Source: Rhodopirellula baltica
GTDB taxonomy: Bacteria; Planctomycetota; Planctomycetia; Pirellulales; Pirellulaceae
Length of the DNA: 64,000 nt
Assembly: GCA_002901265.1 (NCBI GenBank)
Contig: PPHI01000095.1
Location: forward strand, 186,001-250,000
Direction: 5' to 3'
Shown here: positions 10,344-19,911 of the stretch, piece by piece
Numbering within the stretch: the first letter of the stretch is position 1
Layout of the letters: every line of letters starts with the position of its first letter
The notes under the pieces: model-generated
Seen by the model: the letters and a program-made list of their open reading frames with translations, nothing else
The model's database searches: none
Told to the model about the DNA's origin: nothing
Position numbers and translations under genes: made by a program

Positions 10344-13300
10344 CTACTCGCCGATCACGTCTGTGGCGGATTCCGCCGATGGGTCTGACGCCTCGGTGCT
10401 CGTCACCGGGCCTTCGAACTGATACGTGATGATCTCACCGTCGATTTGAACCCTAATGATGTTGAACTCCGGTTGGAGGGTGACCATCGTGGTTAGCCCG
10501 TTGGAGCGTGGCTGAACTTCTTTTTCGAATTCTGCGTGAATTGTCTTGCCATCGTTCAAGCTGATCATTGCGAGGTCGATTTTGGGCACCGACCGGTTGA
10601 CCGTGTACGCCGTTTGGGAACGACTGAGGAAAATGACTGGCGAATTGAACGGTTGGTGAATCGTGATGCCCCAAGGGTCAGCCAAGTTTCGTTCCCACTG
10701 CAGGTCGCCTGAATTCAAGTCAATTGACATGATTCGGTGAGCGGGTTGATGGAAGTCGCCTTGCTGGGTTCGCATGTCGCCGCGACCTTGGGTGATCATG
10801 TTTGCCGCGAATACGATCAGCCGGCCATTCATCCACATCGCATGCATGGATTGAAGTTGCTCGAATGGCTTCGTGGTGTGTTCGCAGATCTGAGTGCCTG
10901 CCGTCAAATCCCAGACCAGTAGCCGCCCGGTGCTATCGAATAGCACCATGAAACGATCTTGGATGATCCGTCCGGCACCCGCGCCTTTGCCCTGAACGAG
11001 AGGTTGTTTTATTTTTGCTTCCGTTTCCAAGACGATCTCGTTTGTAAACGGATTGATCAAACGAACCGTTGCAGCAGACTGCTCGTCATTGGTTTCATAG
11101 GCCAGGACGTGGTTGCCGGAAGTGGTCCAGATTTCACCATGTTCCCACGCCGATTCGCTGAGGTTCCGACCGTCAAACAAGTTGAACGTCGTGATTTCGG
11201 AAACCACTCCCTTCATTTGTGAAACGACCGCTATCGTCCCTTCGTTAACGACCATGTGACCAATCGTTGGCGCATCGGAGTTGCGCCACATCATTTCGTT
11301 TGTTCGCAAGTCGATCGATTGTAAGTCACCTGAATTCAAGACCAAAAGTCTGTCACCCAGCGTCGGACCGATCCGAAGTTCACTAATGACATTCGCGGCG
11401 GCTGAGTTTGTTGGGTAGGAGTACGTCGTGTCACCAAAAGCCGTCGGTCGTGATTGGCGTTTGTAGTTGGACGCCGTTGATCCAAAGTCTCGCGTCCAAA
11501 CAAGGGCTTCACTTCGGCGGCCACCTTTCATCTGGGCCAAGTTGATTGCCGAGATCCTGCCCGGACGCTCGGAGATCATCAGTCCGCCGCTGATACTTGC
11601 CGTGCGATCGCTATTTCGAACTGAGCGGGGCTCGTCCGTTGGTATGGGGATCAATTGGCCGAGTGGCGTTTGCAAACGGACAATGTTTGGCAAGTTGACA
11701 ATGTTCCAGCCGTCGAACGATTGGCCTCCTTCTATCGAAGGGCGAACGATGAATTGCGTCGGCGCCGTTGTCGGAATTCCACTCGAATTGATTTGTTGCC
11801 AATTCATTGTGACCGCTTGTGTGACGTCGATCACTGGCAGCGTGGACCGTTCGGGTTCAATCCGGCGAATCATCTCGCCGACTTCCTCCGATGCACCAGC
11901 GTCGGACTTGCTGATCGAATTCAACAGCCCAAGAGCGTCGGTGAACATCTTGGCCCGTTCATAGATCTTTGCCAGACGTAGTTTGTCTTCGTTAGCAATC
12001 TGGGGGCTTTCGGAATCGTCGCCTTGACGGGATTGGAAGACTTCAGACACTCGGTTTGGTCCGAGCAGCAACCGTTCGGCGGCAAAGTCGTTCTCTTCGT
12101 CCGTCAATCGATCCACCGCCGAGCGTACCAAGCTTTTTTCACCCAACGGACGCAGATGCTGCGTCGTAGCGAGCAGTTCTTGAGCCGAGCCGAAAGATCG
12201 CCTCTTTAAATCGTCTTCGACAATCGATTGCAGTTCCGGTAAGGATTCGCTTTCCCTAGCAAGCTTCATCAAGTCATACGCTCGAGCGGACAGCCAGCTA
12301 TCGAGATCGCAATGACGCGTCGGTTCACGCAGCACGACAGAATCATTTTCGCTTCCTGGTCCGAGTTTGACGGCGGTCGCAGAAAGTTCCAGCAGACGCT
12401 TTGCCGCCGATGTGACATCCTTGTGCCGCAGTGACGCTTCCAGTCGAAGTGCCAAAAATTCCAAACGCTGCGTCGGGGTGTCGACTATTCGTTCGAGATC
12501 CGCTTCTAACTCCGCAGGCGGGTTGGGGTTTTCGCGGAGCTCTTTCAACATCAAGGCAATCGAAAGAAGCAGGACATCATCGCTGTCCGGATCAATCTGG
12601 CGTGCCGTTTGCAAAATCGCCAGTGCCTCGCCGCGATCGCCCTGCTCTGCCAACAGCAATGCTTTTTGAACCAACGCGTCAATGTTGTTTGGGTCTTCCT
12701 CTAGCAGACGCTCGACGCGCGGCCCCAAAGTCTTTTGTCCGAACGCGACCGCGATCATCGTCGGGCCTTGTGAAATGATTTCGCCGTCGATTGCAACCAG
12801 GTTGCCAAGCGGATACGTGGTTTGTAGTCGCTGTTCGACCTCGCCATTTGCCATCGAAATCTTGATCAGCTCGTTGCTGCTGGTTGGGACAATGTAAAAG
12901 CCTTCGCCGAACACACCGCGGCCGACAATTTGATCGCCTGCCGAAAGCATCTTGGTCGGTGACTGCCAAACCAAACGACCCGTTTCTAGGCTGTAGCTGG
13001 TGACTTGACGCGGACCGACAACAAGAAACTGGTCATCACGGATACCTGCGACGAAAAACGCATCCTGTCGAACTTTACTGAACAGCAACTTGCCATCGAC
13101 GACTGAATAGCCAAATAGATTGTCCGTTGTGGCGGGTGTGACCAGGACACTGTTGCCCTTCGCAATCGCCATCGTGCTATGCCATCGTTGGCTATATTCC
13201 GATTGCGGTGACGTTCGTCGCGCACCAAAAATGACCGGTGCTCCGATCCGACGTTCATACGAATTGGCCCAACGAAGCGTGCGGTCGACGAGGTTGAATG

Positions 13301-14948
13301 CCACCGTCGCGCCAGTGCCGGTTGGGCAAATCAAAACGCCTTCGTGGTAAGTGATTAGGCTTCCTGAAATTCGCCGTTGCGGATCGAGCCCGATGGCAGC
13401 ACCTTCAACTGCGATCAACTGCTGTTTCCAAAGCAGATTTCCAGTGGCAGGATCTAAACACGTCAGCAGGATATCACCCGACAATTCAACCAGCGTATAC
13501 AGTTCGTCCTCGATCGAAATTGGTGGCGACAAAAAGAACGCTTCGTTTAATTCGCTCTCGACGGTACCGTTCTTGCCCAATCGCCAGAGGATCTTGCCTT
13601 CGGTTGCCAGATCCAATGCAACAAGAGTGTTCCGTCCGCTTTCGATCGGCTGCGTGCCTTGCACGCCAATCAGTGGATTGATGGTGACGTGTTGCGATGG
13701 ACTTAAGTCATCCAGAAGGAACACGCGTTCGCCGTCACTGGTGATCTGACCATAGGGAATGTCATGAAAAACCGTTCGGGCCAATCGTTCGCCCGCTTCG
13801 TTCATTCCTACGTCTGTTGACAGTGCACCGATCGGATCTTCAGGTGCTTCTTCCGGGTCAAACCACGGGTACTGCCAAACTCGTTTCCCCGTGCGATGAT
13901 CGACGCCACGGAGGCGTTCGGTGGTGCGCATCAGTAATTGGTCACCGACCAACAATGGAGTCCAACTTGGCGGGACCAATTGTCCGCTCGCCGCGAGCTC
14001 TTCGCTGGTTTCACGCAACGCATCCTCATCCAAAGGAGTCGCTGTTGTCACTAACATCCACCGTGGAGTGGTTAACGGCATCTGGCCGTCAGTGTTTTCG
14101 TTTCGGGATAGGCCGCCGCCAAGTAGTTCGTAGTCGGTCGCAGTTGCCAGCGAGTCGTGCTTTGGGAATTGATAGTGTTCGTCGATCCATTGACGCCAGT
14201 CTTGCACTTTCTCAGATTCAGATCCACCAACCGAAAGCGTCACGTCTTGATTCGCAAGCTCACGCGGCAACGATCGTTCGCCTAACCTGCAAGCGACCGC
14301 GTGCAACGCAATCACTGGCTGTCCCAACTGCTTGACCGCATAGCGGCTCATCACCACATCGTCCAGCAACATTGAAGCTGCCAAGGGATGGCCGCGATAA
14401 AGAGAACGCTGTGCCAATAAAAACGATGCTTGGTAGCCGGCAACGGTGTGAAAGTATTTTTGACGAACGTCACGCAGTTTCTTCCAGTCTCGTGTCGCCG
14501 TCGCTTGTTCCAGCCCTTGTTTCGCAAGGGCGCCATAGCGCAGTTCATAGATCTCCATTGCCGCATCGGGAAGTTGCCCAAGTAGATTGCGGCAGTGGTG
14601 AAGCAGACTCAGTTCCAGACGTTGTCCTTGCCGATCCTCGATCCCCAGAAAAAAGTCTTGTCCGGCAATCGATGGGTCTTCGGCAGCGGCATCATTGCGT
14701 TCAAGCAAATCACCGAGAATCAAAATCGCATCGCTATATCGCTCTTCGCCGATCGCGTTTTCAGCCTCACGTATCTGTTGGCTAAGCGACCGGGGTGGCT
14801 CGATGAACCTTGCAGCGTTTCGCTGGATGGAAGAACCGAATCGCTGCTGCTGGGCCGAGGCAACGCTGGGGTGCCAAGCCGTCAGCAAGCACGCTCCAAC
14901 GGTTGCGAAAAGGAATGCGTGGACGAACGAGTGGCGGCAGTATTGCAT
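10344..14948 (-). CDS. Giant exported PQQ-like beta-propeller and TPR protein
   Basis: A 1534-residue exported protein. With the ATG at 14948 it begins with a Sec signal (MQYCRHSF, then a hydrophobic core ending VASA before QQQ); a TTG 45 bases upstream is the alternative. Two PQQ/BamB-like propellers are seen: one at about residues 300-720 (repeats such as GKRVWQYPWF, GKILWRLGKNG, GNLLWKQQL, GRLVWQSP) and one at about 1150-1510 (TNEMMWRNSD, GDLQWERNL). Between them lies a helical, TPR-like region (IDALVQKALLLAEQGDRGEA). BamB-type propellers scaffold protein assembly in the periplasm; quinoprotein activity cannot be inferred because the catalytic residues are not evident. It likely forms an operon with the DUF486 gene. 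Confidence 0.85.
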   Translation of the reverse strand: MQYCRHSFVHAFLFATVGACLLTAWHPSVASAQQQRFGSSIQRNAARFIEPPRSLSQQIREAENAIGEERYSDAILILGDLLERNDAAAEDPSIAGQDFFLGIEDRQGQRLELSLLHHCRNLLGQLPDAAMEIYELRYGALAKQGLEQATATRDWKKLRDVRQKYFHTVAGYQASFLLAQRSLYRGHPLAASMLLDDVVMSRYAVKQLGQPVIALHAVACRLGERSLPRELANQDVTLSVGGSESEKVQDWRQWIDEHYQFPKHDSLATATDYELLGGGLSRNENTDGQMPLTTPRWMLVTTATPLDEDALRETSEELAASGQLVPPSWTPLLVGDQLLMRTTERLRGVDHRTGKRVWQYPWFDPEEAPEDPIGALSTDVGMNEAGERLARTVFHDIPYGQITSDGERVFLLDDLSPSQHVTINPLIGVQGTQPIESGRNTLVALDLATEGKILWRLGKNGTVESELNEAFFLSPPISIEDELYTLVELSGDILLTCLDPATGNLLWKQQLIAVEGAAIGLDPQRRISGSLITYHEGVLICPTGTGATVAFNLVDRTLRWANSYERRIGAPVIFGARRTSPQSEYSQRWHSTMAIAKGNSVLVTPATTDNLFGYSVVDGKLLFSKVRQDAFFVAGIRDDQFLVVGPRQVTSYSLETGRLVWQSPTKMLSAGDQIVGRGVFGEGFYIVPTSSNELIKISMANGEVEQRLQTTYPLGNLVAIDGEIISQGPTMIAVAFGQKTLGPRVERLLEEDPNNIDALVQKALLLAEQGDRGEALAILQTARQIDPDSDDVLLLSIALMLKELRENPNPPAELEADLERIVDTPTQRLEFLALRLEASLRHKDVTSAAKRLLELSATAVKLGPGSENDSVVLREPTRHCDLDSWLSARAYDLMKLARESESLPELQSIVEDDLKRRSFGSAQELLATTQHLRPLGEKSLVRSAVDRLTDEENDFAAERLLLGPNRVSEVFQSRQGDDSESPQIANEDKLRLAKIYERAKMFTDALGLLNSISKSDAGASEEVGEMIRRIEPERSTLPVIDVTQAVTMNWQQINSSGIPTTAPTQFIVRPSIEGGQSFDGWNIVNLPNIVRLQTPLGQLIPIPTDEPRSVRNSDRTASISGGLMISERPGRISAINLAQMKGGRRSEALVWTRDFGSTASNYKRQSRPTAFGDTTYSYPTNSAAANVISELRIGPTLGDRLLVLNSGDLQSIDLRTNEMMWRNSDAPTIGHMVVNEGTIAVVSQMKGVVSEITTFNLFDGRNLSESAWEHGEIWTTSGNHVLAYETNDEQSAATVRLINPFTNEIVLETEAKIKQPLVQGKGAGAGRIIQDRFMVLFDSTGRLLVWDLTAGTQICEHTTKPFEQLQSMHAMWMNGRLIVFAANMITQGRGDMRTQQGDFHQPAHRIMSIDLNSGDLQWERNLADPWGITIHQPFNSPVIFLSRSQTAYTVNRSVPKIDLAMISLNDGKTIHAEFEKEVQPRSNGLTTMVTLQPEFNIIRVQIDGEIITYQFEGPVTSTEASDPSAESATDVIGE

Positions 14949-15085
14949 CTGTCGATGTTCCGGGCTTAGCAGACGAGCTCGCGAATGTTTCAATTGAAGA
15001 TCCGGTCTTCATTGTACCGGACATTCAAAATCACGAGATGGTCAAAATCGTTGACTGAAATACTCAACGAGCGTCCATCACATCG

Positions 15086-15104
15086 AGCGGTGACTTTCAC
15101 CGCT
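15086..15104 (-). terminator. Hairpin just downstream of adk
   Basis: Perfect seven-pair inverted repeat AGCGGTG (15086-15092) and CACCGCT (15098-15104) with a five-base loop, starting nine bases past the adk stop. No T tract follows on the minus strand, so it may be a stabilising 3' hairpin or a Rho-assisted end of the ribosomal operon rather than an intrinsic terminator. Confidence 0.4.
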
Positions 15105-15112
15105 GAGATCAT

Positions 15113-15706
15113 TTAGCTGAGTGACGTCGGCAGTTGGCTGCCGATACGCTGTTCGATCGCACCACAGATCGACTGAAAGACGCCTTCTGCAGTTTGCATG
15201 GCATCAACGGATGAAACCAAACCGGCATCGCGATAATAGTCGAGGACGGGTTTGGTCCGCTGGTCGTAGATTTCCAAACGGGCTTGGATCGTTTCGTAAG
15301 TGTCGTCGGCCCTGCTTTCCTTCTGGGCACGCTCGAGCAACCGTTTGACCAGTGGATCTGACTCGGCGGCCAAGTGAATCACCATATCCAATGGCGCGTC
15401 TTTCTTGGCAAGGTATTCATCCAACATCCCTGCTTGGGCGACGGTCCGTGGGAAGCCGTCAAAGAGCGCGCCCGGTTGGCAGTCTGGCTTTCGCAGCCGC
15501 TCAACGACGTATTGCATCACCAGTTCGTCCGGCGCCAGATTTCCGCCGTCGATGAGCTGGGCGATCATCCGTCCGATCGGAGAATGCTCGCTCGTCGCAC
15601 GCAACATTTCGCCCGTGGAAATGTGCGGGATGCCATAGTGCGAACTTAACTGTCGGCACTGGGTTCCTTTGCCCGCTCCTGGCGGACCGATAAATACAAT
15701 TCGCAC
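15113..15706 (-). CDS. adk: Adenylate kinase
   Basis: A 197-residue adenylate kinase (ATP + AMP = 2 ADP). The P-loop GPPGAGKGTQ lies at residues 7-16. The AMP site shows HISTGEMLRA and the FDGFPRT motif near 80-87. The LID is the short type without zinc cysteines, as R. 120-140 reads LERAQKESRADDTYETI. The start codon is GTG (reverse complement of CAC at 15704-15706); no ATG is available near the conserved N-terminus. It is the last gene of the ribosomal operon, following secY as in many spc operons, but 325 bases separate it from secY. Confidence 0.96.
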   Translation of the reverse strand: MRIVFIGPPGAGKGTQCRQLSSHYGIPHISTGEMLRATSEHSPIGRMIAQLIDGGNLAPDELVMQYVVERLRKPDCQPGALFDGFPRTVAQAGMLDEYLAKKDAPLDMVIHLAAESDPLVKRLLERAQKESRADDTYETIQARLEIYDQRTKPVLDYYRDAGLVSSVDAMQTAEGVFQSICGAIEQRIGSQLPTSLS

Positions 15707-16030
15707 CTGCTGGACCCGTAAATACCGTCTTGGTTCAGTTTTGCGTCACACGAAAGAATACTGCGTTCAGCCGCAACTTTCACAATGGTGATCGAACACA
15801 CAGTTCGGGACAACAGGTGAAACCGACTTCCAAGGACACCGTTGCGGAATGCCGGCGTTAAGAATTCCCCAACAAAACAGGTTGCGGGGCAGGACGCCGA
15901 ACATTCAAGAATAGCGGGGAAGAGCTCCCCGCAGAAAATCACTATTTTCTTGTTCTGGCAAACGAGCGGCGGAGATCACAGCGAGAAAGAAACTCGCTGT
16001 AGATGCCGCCGCGTAACAGCGACGTTTGCT
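15707..16030. other. secY-adk spacer, no gene found
   Basis: A 324-base gap inside an otherwise tightly packed operon. I looked for rpmJ, infA and map fragments on the minus strand and saw none. It contains a strong hairpin (15914-15932). An internal promoter for adk or an attenuation/processing site are plausible uses. Confidence 0.5.
15914..15932 (-). promoter_or_regulatory. Hairpin in the secY-adk spacer
   Basis: Perfect seven-pair stem GCGGGGA (15914-15920) with TCCCCGC (15926-15932), loop AGAGC. No T run follows in the direction of adk, so I treat it as a possible attenuator or RNA-processing hairpin rather than a terminator. Confidence 0.4.
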
Positions 16031-17428
16031 TTAAACGACGGGGGTGACGCCGCCGCCGGCACCTTCGAGAAGGCCGCGGTAATTACGCATCACCAAGTGG
16101 GCGTCGATCTTCTGCACCAAGTCGAAGGCGACACTGACCGCGATCAGCAGACCCGTACCGCCGTAGAAACCGGCGATGGAGTAAGGAACGCCAAGTGAGC
16201 CGTAGACGACGGTGGGAACGATCGCCACGATCGAAAGGAATGCTGCACCAACGTAGGTGATTCGCAGCATGACCTTTTCCAAGTAATCGGTTGTCCGCTT
16301 ACCAGGTCGATAACCAGGGATAAACGTTCCGCTTTCCTTCAGGTTGTCCGAGATCTCTTTCGGGTTGAAGGTGATCGCAGTCCAAAAGTAGCAGAAGAAG
16401 AAAATCAGAGCGACATACATCAGACTGTAGATGAACGAAGCTGGATCATTGAGGGTCAGCCCAATCAGGTTCAACGCGTTGAACAAGAAGCTACCTGGCT
16501 CAAACAGTCCTGCGGCCGCACCGAGGGCGACGCCTGGAATCATCAACAAGCTGCTCGCGAAAATGATCGGCATCACACCGGCTTGGTTGATTCGCAGCGG
16601 CAAGAACTGGCGAGTTCCGCCGTAAACTTTACGGCCGCGAGTGAACTTGGCCGACTGAGTCGGGATCTTGCGCTGTCCGAGCGTGATAAAGACCACGCCG
16701 ATGACGACCCCGATGAACAGCACGAACAACAGGATCAATGTTTCGATACCAACTTGACCGCGTGACAAGCCGGTCAATTGTGTTTCCATGTTGCGGACGA
16801 GCTCGTACAGAGCTTTCGGCATTTGAGCCAAGATACCTGCCATGATCAGCAAACTGATACCGTTGCCGATACCGTGTTCGTCGATTTGCTCGCCCAACCA
16901 CATCAGGAAGATACTACCACAGGTCATCACTGCGACCGCGGTGATCTGCCATGGGAAATACAGCGCGGTACCGGTCGCGTTCAGGAAGTTCGGGTTGATG
17001 TTGCCGCCGCCGGGGCCGGTTGCAGTCAACATTACCGAAAGGTAGATCCAACTTTGGACCAGACAGATCCCGACCGTCAGGTAACGCGTGTACTCGTTGA
17101 TCTTCTTTTGACCGGCTTGGCCTTCTTTCTTGAGTTCGGCAAGCGCCGGGACAGTCGTCCCGAGCAGCTGCAGGATGATCGATGCCGAAATATACGGCAT
17201 GATACCCAGACCGAAGATAGTCAGCTGGCGCAAGTCACTTGCGGCAAACAAACTGACCCGTTGCAAGAAGTCGGCCGCCCCGCCACCGGCGGAATCCGTC
17301 GGTGTGTTGGAGACCATTGGCAATGGGATGTGGAAACCGATCCGATAGATCGCCAACAACCCAAGCGTCAGGAAAATCTTTTTCCGCAGTTCGGGAATCG
17401 TGAAGATGATTCGCAGTTTTTCAAGCAT
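16031..17428 (-). CDS. secY: Preprotein translocase subunit SecY
   Basis: A 465-residue, ten-helix channel protein of the Sec translocon. Landmarks are the N-terminal IPELRKKIFLTLGLLAIYRI, the second helix with FGLGIMPYISASIILQLL, GQAGQKKINEYTRYLT, the cytoplasmic loop around GEQIDEHGIGNGISLLI, RGRKVYGGTRQFLPLRINQAG-type C5 loop (LPLRINQAGVMPIIFASSL) and the C-terminal GGTGLLIAV. A glycine-rich extracytoplasmic insertion, GPGGGNINPNFLNATG, follows helix 4. It partners the SecA encoded at 52 kb. It follows rplO in the spc arrangement with a 118-base gap. Confidence 0.97.
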   Translation of the reverse strand: MLEKLRIIFTIPELRKKIFLTLGLLAIYRIGFHIPLPMVSNTPTDSAGGGAADFLQRVSLFAASDLRQLTIFGLGIMPYISASIILQLLGTTVPALAELKKEGQAGQKKINEYTRYLTVGICLVQSWIYLSVMLTATGPGGGNINPNFLNATGTALYFPWQITAVAVMTCGSIFLMWLGEQIDEHGIGNGISLLIMAGILAQMPKALYELVRNMETQLTGLSRGQVGIETLILLFVLFIGVVIGVVFITLGQRKIPTQSAKFTRGRKVYGGTRQFLPLRINQAGVMPIIFASSLLMIPGVALGAAAGLFEPGSFLFNALNLIGLTLNDPASFIYSLMYVALIFFFCYFWTAITFNPKEISDNLKESGTFIPGYRPGKRTTDYLEKVMLRITYVGAAFLSIVAIVPTVVYGSLGVPYSIAGFYGGTGLLIAVSVAFDLVQKIDAHLVMRNYRGLLEGAGGGVTPVV

Positions 17429-17546
17429 TCGCTCGACCCGTCAATGTTCGACAAAATGTTCTGCGGGAACTGTAGTGGTTTCAGTCGTTGACGGCGAGGT
17501 CAGTCGGACTGTCGCGAGCGGTTCTTGATGGAACCTTAGCTCCGCA

Positions 17547-18044
17547 CTAGTTTCCAGCTTCCTTTAGTGCTGCGACGCGTTCATCAGGGGTCCGCTTGGC
17601 GACAAGCTTGTTGACGGTACCGCCGGCAGCTGTGATTTTTTCTTCAGCGGACTTGCTGAAACGGTGAGCCGAGACGGTCAACTTCTTGGTCAGTTCGCCG
17701 TCGCCAAGAATCTTGACTTCGTCGAACGTGCCTTTCGCGACGTCCTTTGCGGCCATTGCTTCGAGCGTGACTTCTTCACCGTCTTCGAAGCGATCATTCA
17801 ACGTGCCAACGTTAACGGCGAACACCGTCGTTGCCCAGCGGTTGTTGAAACCACGTTTGGGAACGCGGCGGAACATTGGCATCGCACCGCCCTGGAAGTT
17901 CGGCTTACGGCTATAACCGCTGCGGCTCTTGTGACCTTTGTGACCACGGCCAGACGTTTTGCCGGTGCCGCTACCAGGGCCGCGACCGATACGTTTACGT
18001 TTGCGGTTCTTTTGAATGCCGCGATGGACATCGTTTAGGTTCAT
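17547..18044 (-). CDS. rplO: 50S ribosomal protein L15
   Basis: 165 residues. The N-terminal glycine/arginine-rich extension that threads into 23S rRNA is clear ([25 protein letters not shown] cut here: [19 protein letters not shown]), followed by [19 protein letters not shown]. The ATG at 18044 is preferred to a TTG six bases upstream. It directly follows rpsE with an 87-base gap, too small to hold rpmD (L30), which usually lies here. Confidence 0.96.
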   Translation of the reverse strand: MNLNDVHRGIQKNRKRKRIGRGPGSGTGKTSGRGHKGHKSRSGYSRKPNFQGGAMPMFRRVPKRGFNNRWATTVFAVNVGTLNDRFEDGEEVTLEAMAAKDVAKGTFDEVKILGDGELTKKLTVSAHRFSKSAEEKITAAGGTVNKLVAKRTPDERVAALKEAGN

Positions 18045-18131
18045 GACCAAACCCGGTGACTAAAATGTTTGTTCTGGTTGCTTCGAAATTGACTCGTGGT
18101 GCACCGCTTGGCGGCGTCAAGACCACGAGAT

Positions 18132-18674
18132 TTAGTGTGCCGTCAGTTCTTCGACACTGATGCCACGCAACGCGGCGATTTCTTCACGGGTACGCAGCTT
18201 GCTCAGTGCGTCGACCGTGGCTTTGACCAAGGTAACCGGGTTATTGGTACCGTACGATTTGGTCAGAATGTCGTGGATGCCGCACGCTTCGCAGACCGCA
18301 CGAACGGCTTGTCCGGCGATGATACCGGTACCAGCTCCCGCTGGGATCAGCGTGACTTTCGCGGCACCGAACTGGCCCCACACCTGGTGAGGAATACTTC
18401 CATCGACCAATGGGACACTGATCATGTCACGAGTGGCTTGCTTGGTTGCCTTTTGGACGCTTGGCGGGACTTCGTTGGCTTTGCCATAACCCCATCCGAC
18501 GCGACCTTGGCCGTCACCGACGACGACCATCGCTGCAAAACTAAAGCGGCGACCACCTTTGACGACGGCAGCACAACGTTTAATTTTGACGACGCGATCG
18601 AGTAGCCCGTCTTCTTTGGGCTCCTCGGCTGCCTTGTTGCCGCGACGACGATTTTGGTTACTTGCGTTACTAAT
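18132..18674 (-). CDS. rpsE: 30S ribosomal protein S5, apparent ATT start
   Basis: The conserved S5 body is unmistakable: EEPKEDGLLDRVVKIKRC, AAVVKGGRRFSFAAMVVVGD, GWGYGKANEVP and GTGIIAGQAVRAVCEACGI. The first ATG (18530) falls inside the fold and would remove about 48 conserved residues. Reading upstream in frame, the only start with a good Shine-Dalgarno is ATT at 18672-18674, with GAGGG eight bases before it, giving 180 residues starting (M)SNASNQNRRRGNK. A CTG at 18689 is the alternative and has no clear ribosome site. A local indel hiding an ATG is also possible. The protein contributes to decoding accuracy and helicase function of the small subunit. Confidence 0.85.
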   Translation of the reverse strand: MSNASNQNRRRGNKAAEEPKEDGLLDRVVKIKRCAAVVKGGRRFSFAAMVVVGDGQGRVGWGYGKANEVPPSVQKATKQATRDMISVPLVDGSIPHQVWGQFGAAKVTLIPAGAGTGIIAGQAVRAVCEACGIHDILTKSYGTNNPVTLVKATVDALSKLRTREEIAALRGISVEELTAH

Positions 18675-18731
18675 GGTTCCAACCCTCAGTGGACCGCTCG
18701 GATACCCGCGCGGCGATTGTATTGTTGACTG

Positions 18732-19100
18732 TTAGAGAACCAACCCGCCATCGCGAGCGGCATCGGCGAATGCTTTGACACGTCCATGATACTTGTTGTG
18801 GCCGCGATCCAATTTCGCAACGCTGATGCCGGCGGCACTTGCCTTTTCTGCAATCGCTTTGCCGATCTGTGCAGCCGCATCACAGTTTCCGCCAGCCGAA
18901 ATCGACTCGCGGAGTCCCTTGTCGCGGGTGCTTGCACTTGCCAGGGTTCTGCCAGTGCTATCGTCGATCAGTTGAACCGAAAAGTGCTTGAGCGAGCGTT
19001 GCACGCACAAACGCGGACGATCGGCCGACCCACGAAGCACATTGCGAACGTGATGGCGGCGTCGCTTACGCTGTTTTTGAAGTTTCTTGTTCTTGTCCAT
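18732..19100 (-). CDS. rplR: 50S ribosomal protein L18
   Basis: 122 residues with the typical basic N-terminus (KLQKQRKRRRHHVRNVLRG), the 5S rRNA-binding core (RPRLCVQRSLKHFSVQLIDD) and the C-terminal KYHGRVKAFADAARDGGL. The conserved FDRGG before KYHGR is LDRGHN here. It binds 5S rRNA together with L5 and is encoded between rplF and rpsE, the usual place. Confidence 0.96.
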   Translation of the reverse strand: MDKNKKLQKQRKRRRHHVRNVLRGSADRPRLCVQRSLKHFSVQLIDDSTGRTLASASTRDKGLRESISAGGNCDAAAQIGKAIAEKASAAGISVAKLDRGHNKYHGRVKAFADAARDGGLVL

Positions 19101-19175
19101 AACAGTCCCGTCGCAGTGATCGCTTCGGTTGATTTGGTTGAATGATTCGTTGTTGACCTGGAACTATCGATGCGA

Positions 19176-19715
19176 TTACTTGGTAGCAGCTTTACCAGGT
19201 TTAATCTTGACGTGTTCGCCTTGGTAGCGGATCCCTTTGCCTTTGTACGGCTCAGGCTTACGCAGCGAGCGGATCTCGGCGGCAAATTGTGTGACACGTT
19301 GTTTGTCACAGCCTTGGATCACGATGTGCGTTTGATCGGGGCAGTTCACCGTCAAGTCGGCGGGAATCTTGCGATGCAGTTCGTTGGCGAAACCAACACG
19401 CAATTGCAAAGTGTCACCGCTAATCGAGGCCAGGTAGCCGACGCCGACGATTTCGAGCTTTCGTTCGTAACCCTTTTCGACGCCTTCGATCATGTTATTG
19501 ACCAACGCTCGCGTCAAACCGTGCAACTCACGTGCGGTACGATCTTCCGTGTCACGCGAAACGACAACGGTGTTGTCTTCGACGGCCACGTTGATTTCGG
19601 GACGGTGGATAAAGGTCAGTTTGCCTTTGGCGCCTTCGACGTTGATGACCCGATCGGCGACCGAGACGGTCACTCCGCTAGGGATTTCAACTGGTTTTTT
19701 TCCGATACGACTCAT
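19176..19715 (-). CDS. rplF: 50S ribosomal protein L6
   Basis: 179 residues, normal length, with the L6 start MSRIGKKPVEIPSGV, the two-repeat fold and the C-terminal signature KPEPYKGKGIRYQGEHVK. It sits near the GTPase-associated centre of the 50S subunit. ATG start; gene order rpsH-rplF-rplR is standard. Confidence 0.97.
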   Translation of the reverse strand: MSRIGKKPVEIPSGVTVSVADRVINVEGAKGKLTFIHRPEINVAVEDNTVVVSRDTEDRTARELHGLTRALVNNMIEGVEKGYERKLEIVGVGYLASISGDTLQLRVGFANELHRKIPADLTVNCPDQTHIVIQGCDKQRVTQFAAEIRSLRKPEPYKGKGIRYQGEHVKIKPGKAATK

Positions 19716-19911
19716 TTCAGGTCACTTGCTGAAAACGCCACGGGCGAGCCGGGGCTGGTCAAATTGATTCAATTGATCTTTTTATCGCAGCCGACCCAAT
19801 TGCGGGAGGGCTGGACGTCAACGCGGCCGACACAACATGGCCGATCGACAATTTTCCGAGCCCATCCGCCGAGGTTCAGTCGTTACGGACGAGCTTCGTG
19901 ATAAATACGTG

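Noticed and set aside
15707-16030. Possible rpmJ or infA in the secY-adk gap
   Set aside because: No L36 (CxxC..C..H pattern) or IF1-like sequence could be read in any minus-strand frame.
16778-17491. 237-codon plus-strand frame opposite secY
   Set aside because: Antisense to secY; translation lacks any family resemblance.
18422-18682. 86-codon frame with TTG start at the head of rpsE
   Set aside because: It is one base out of frame with the conserved S5 sequence; its product has no S5 features.
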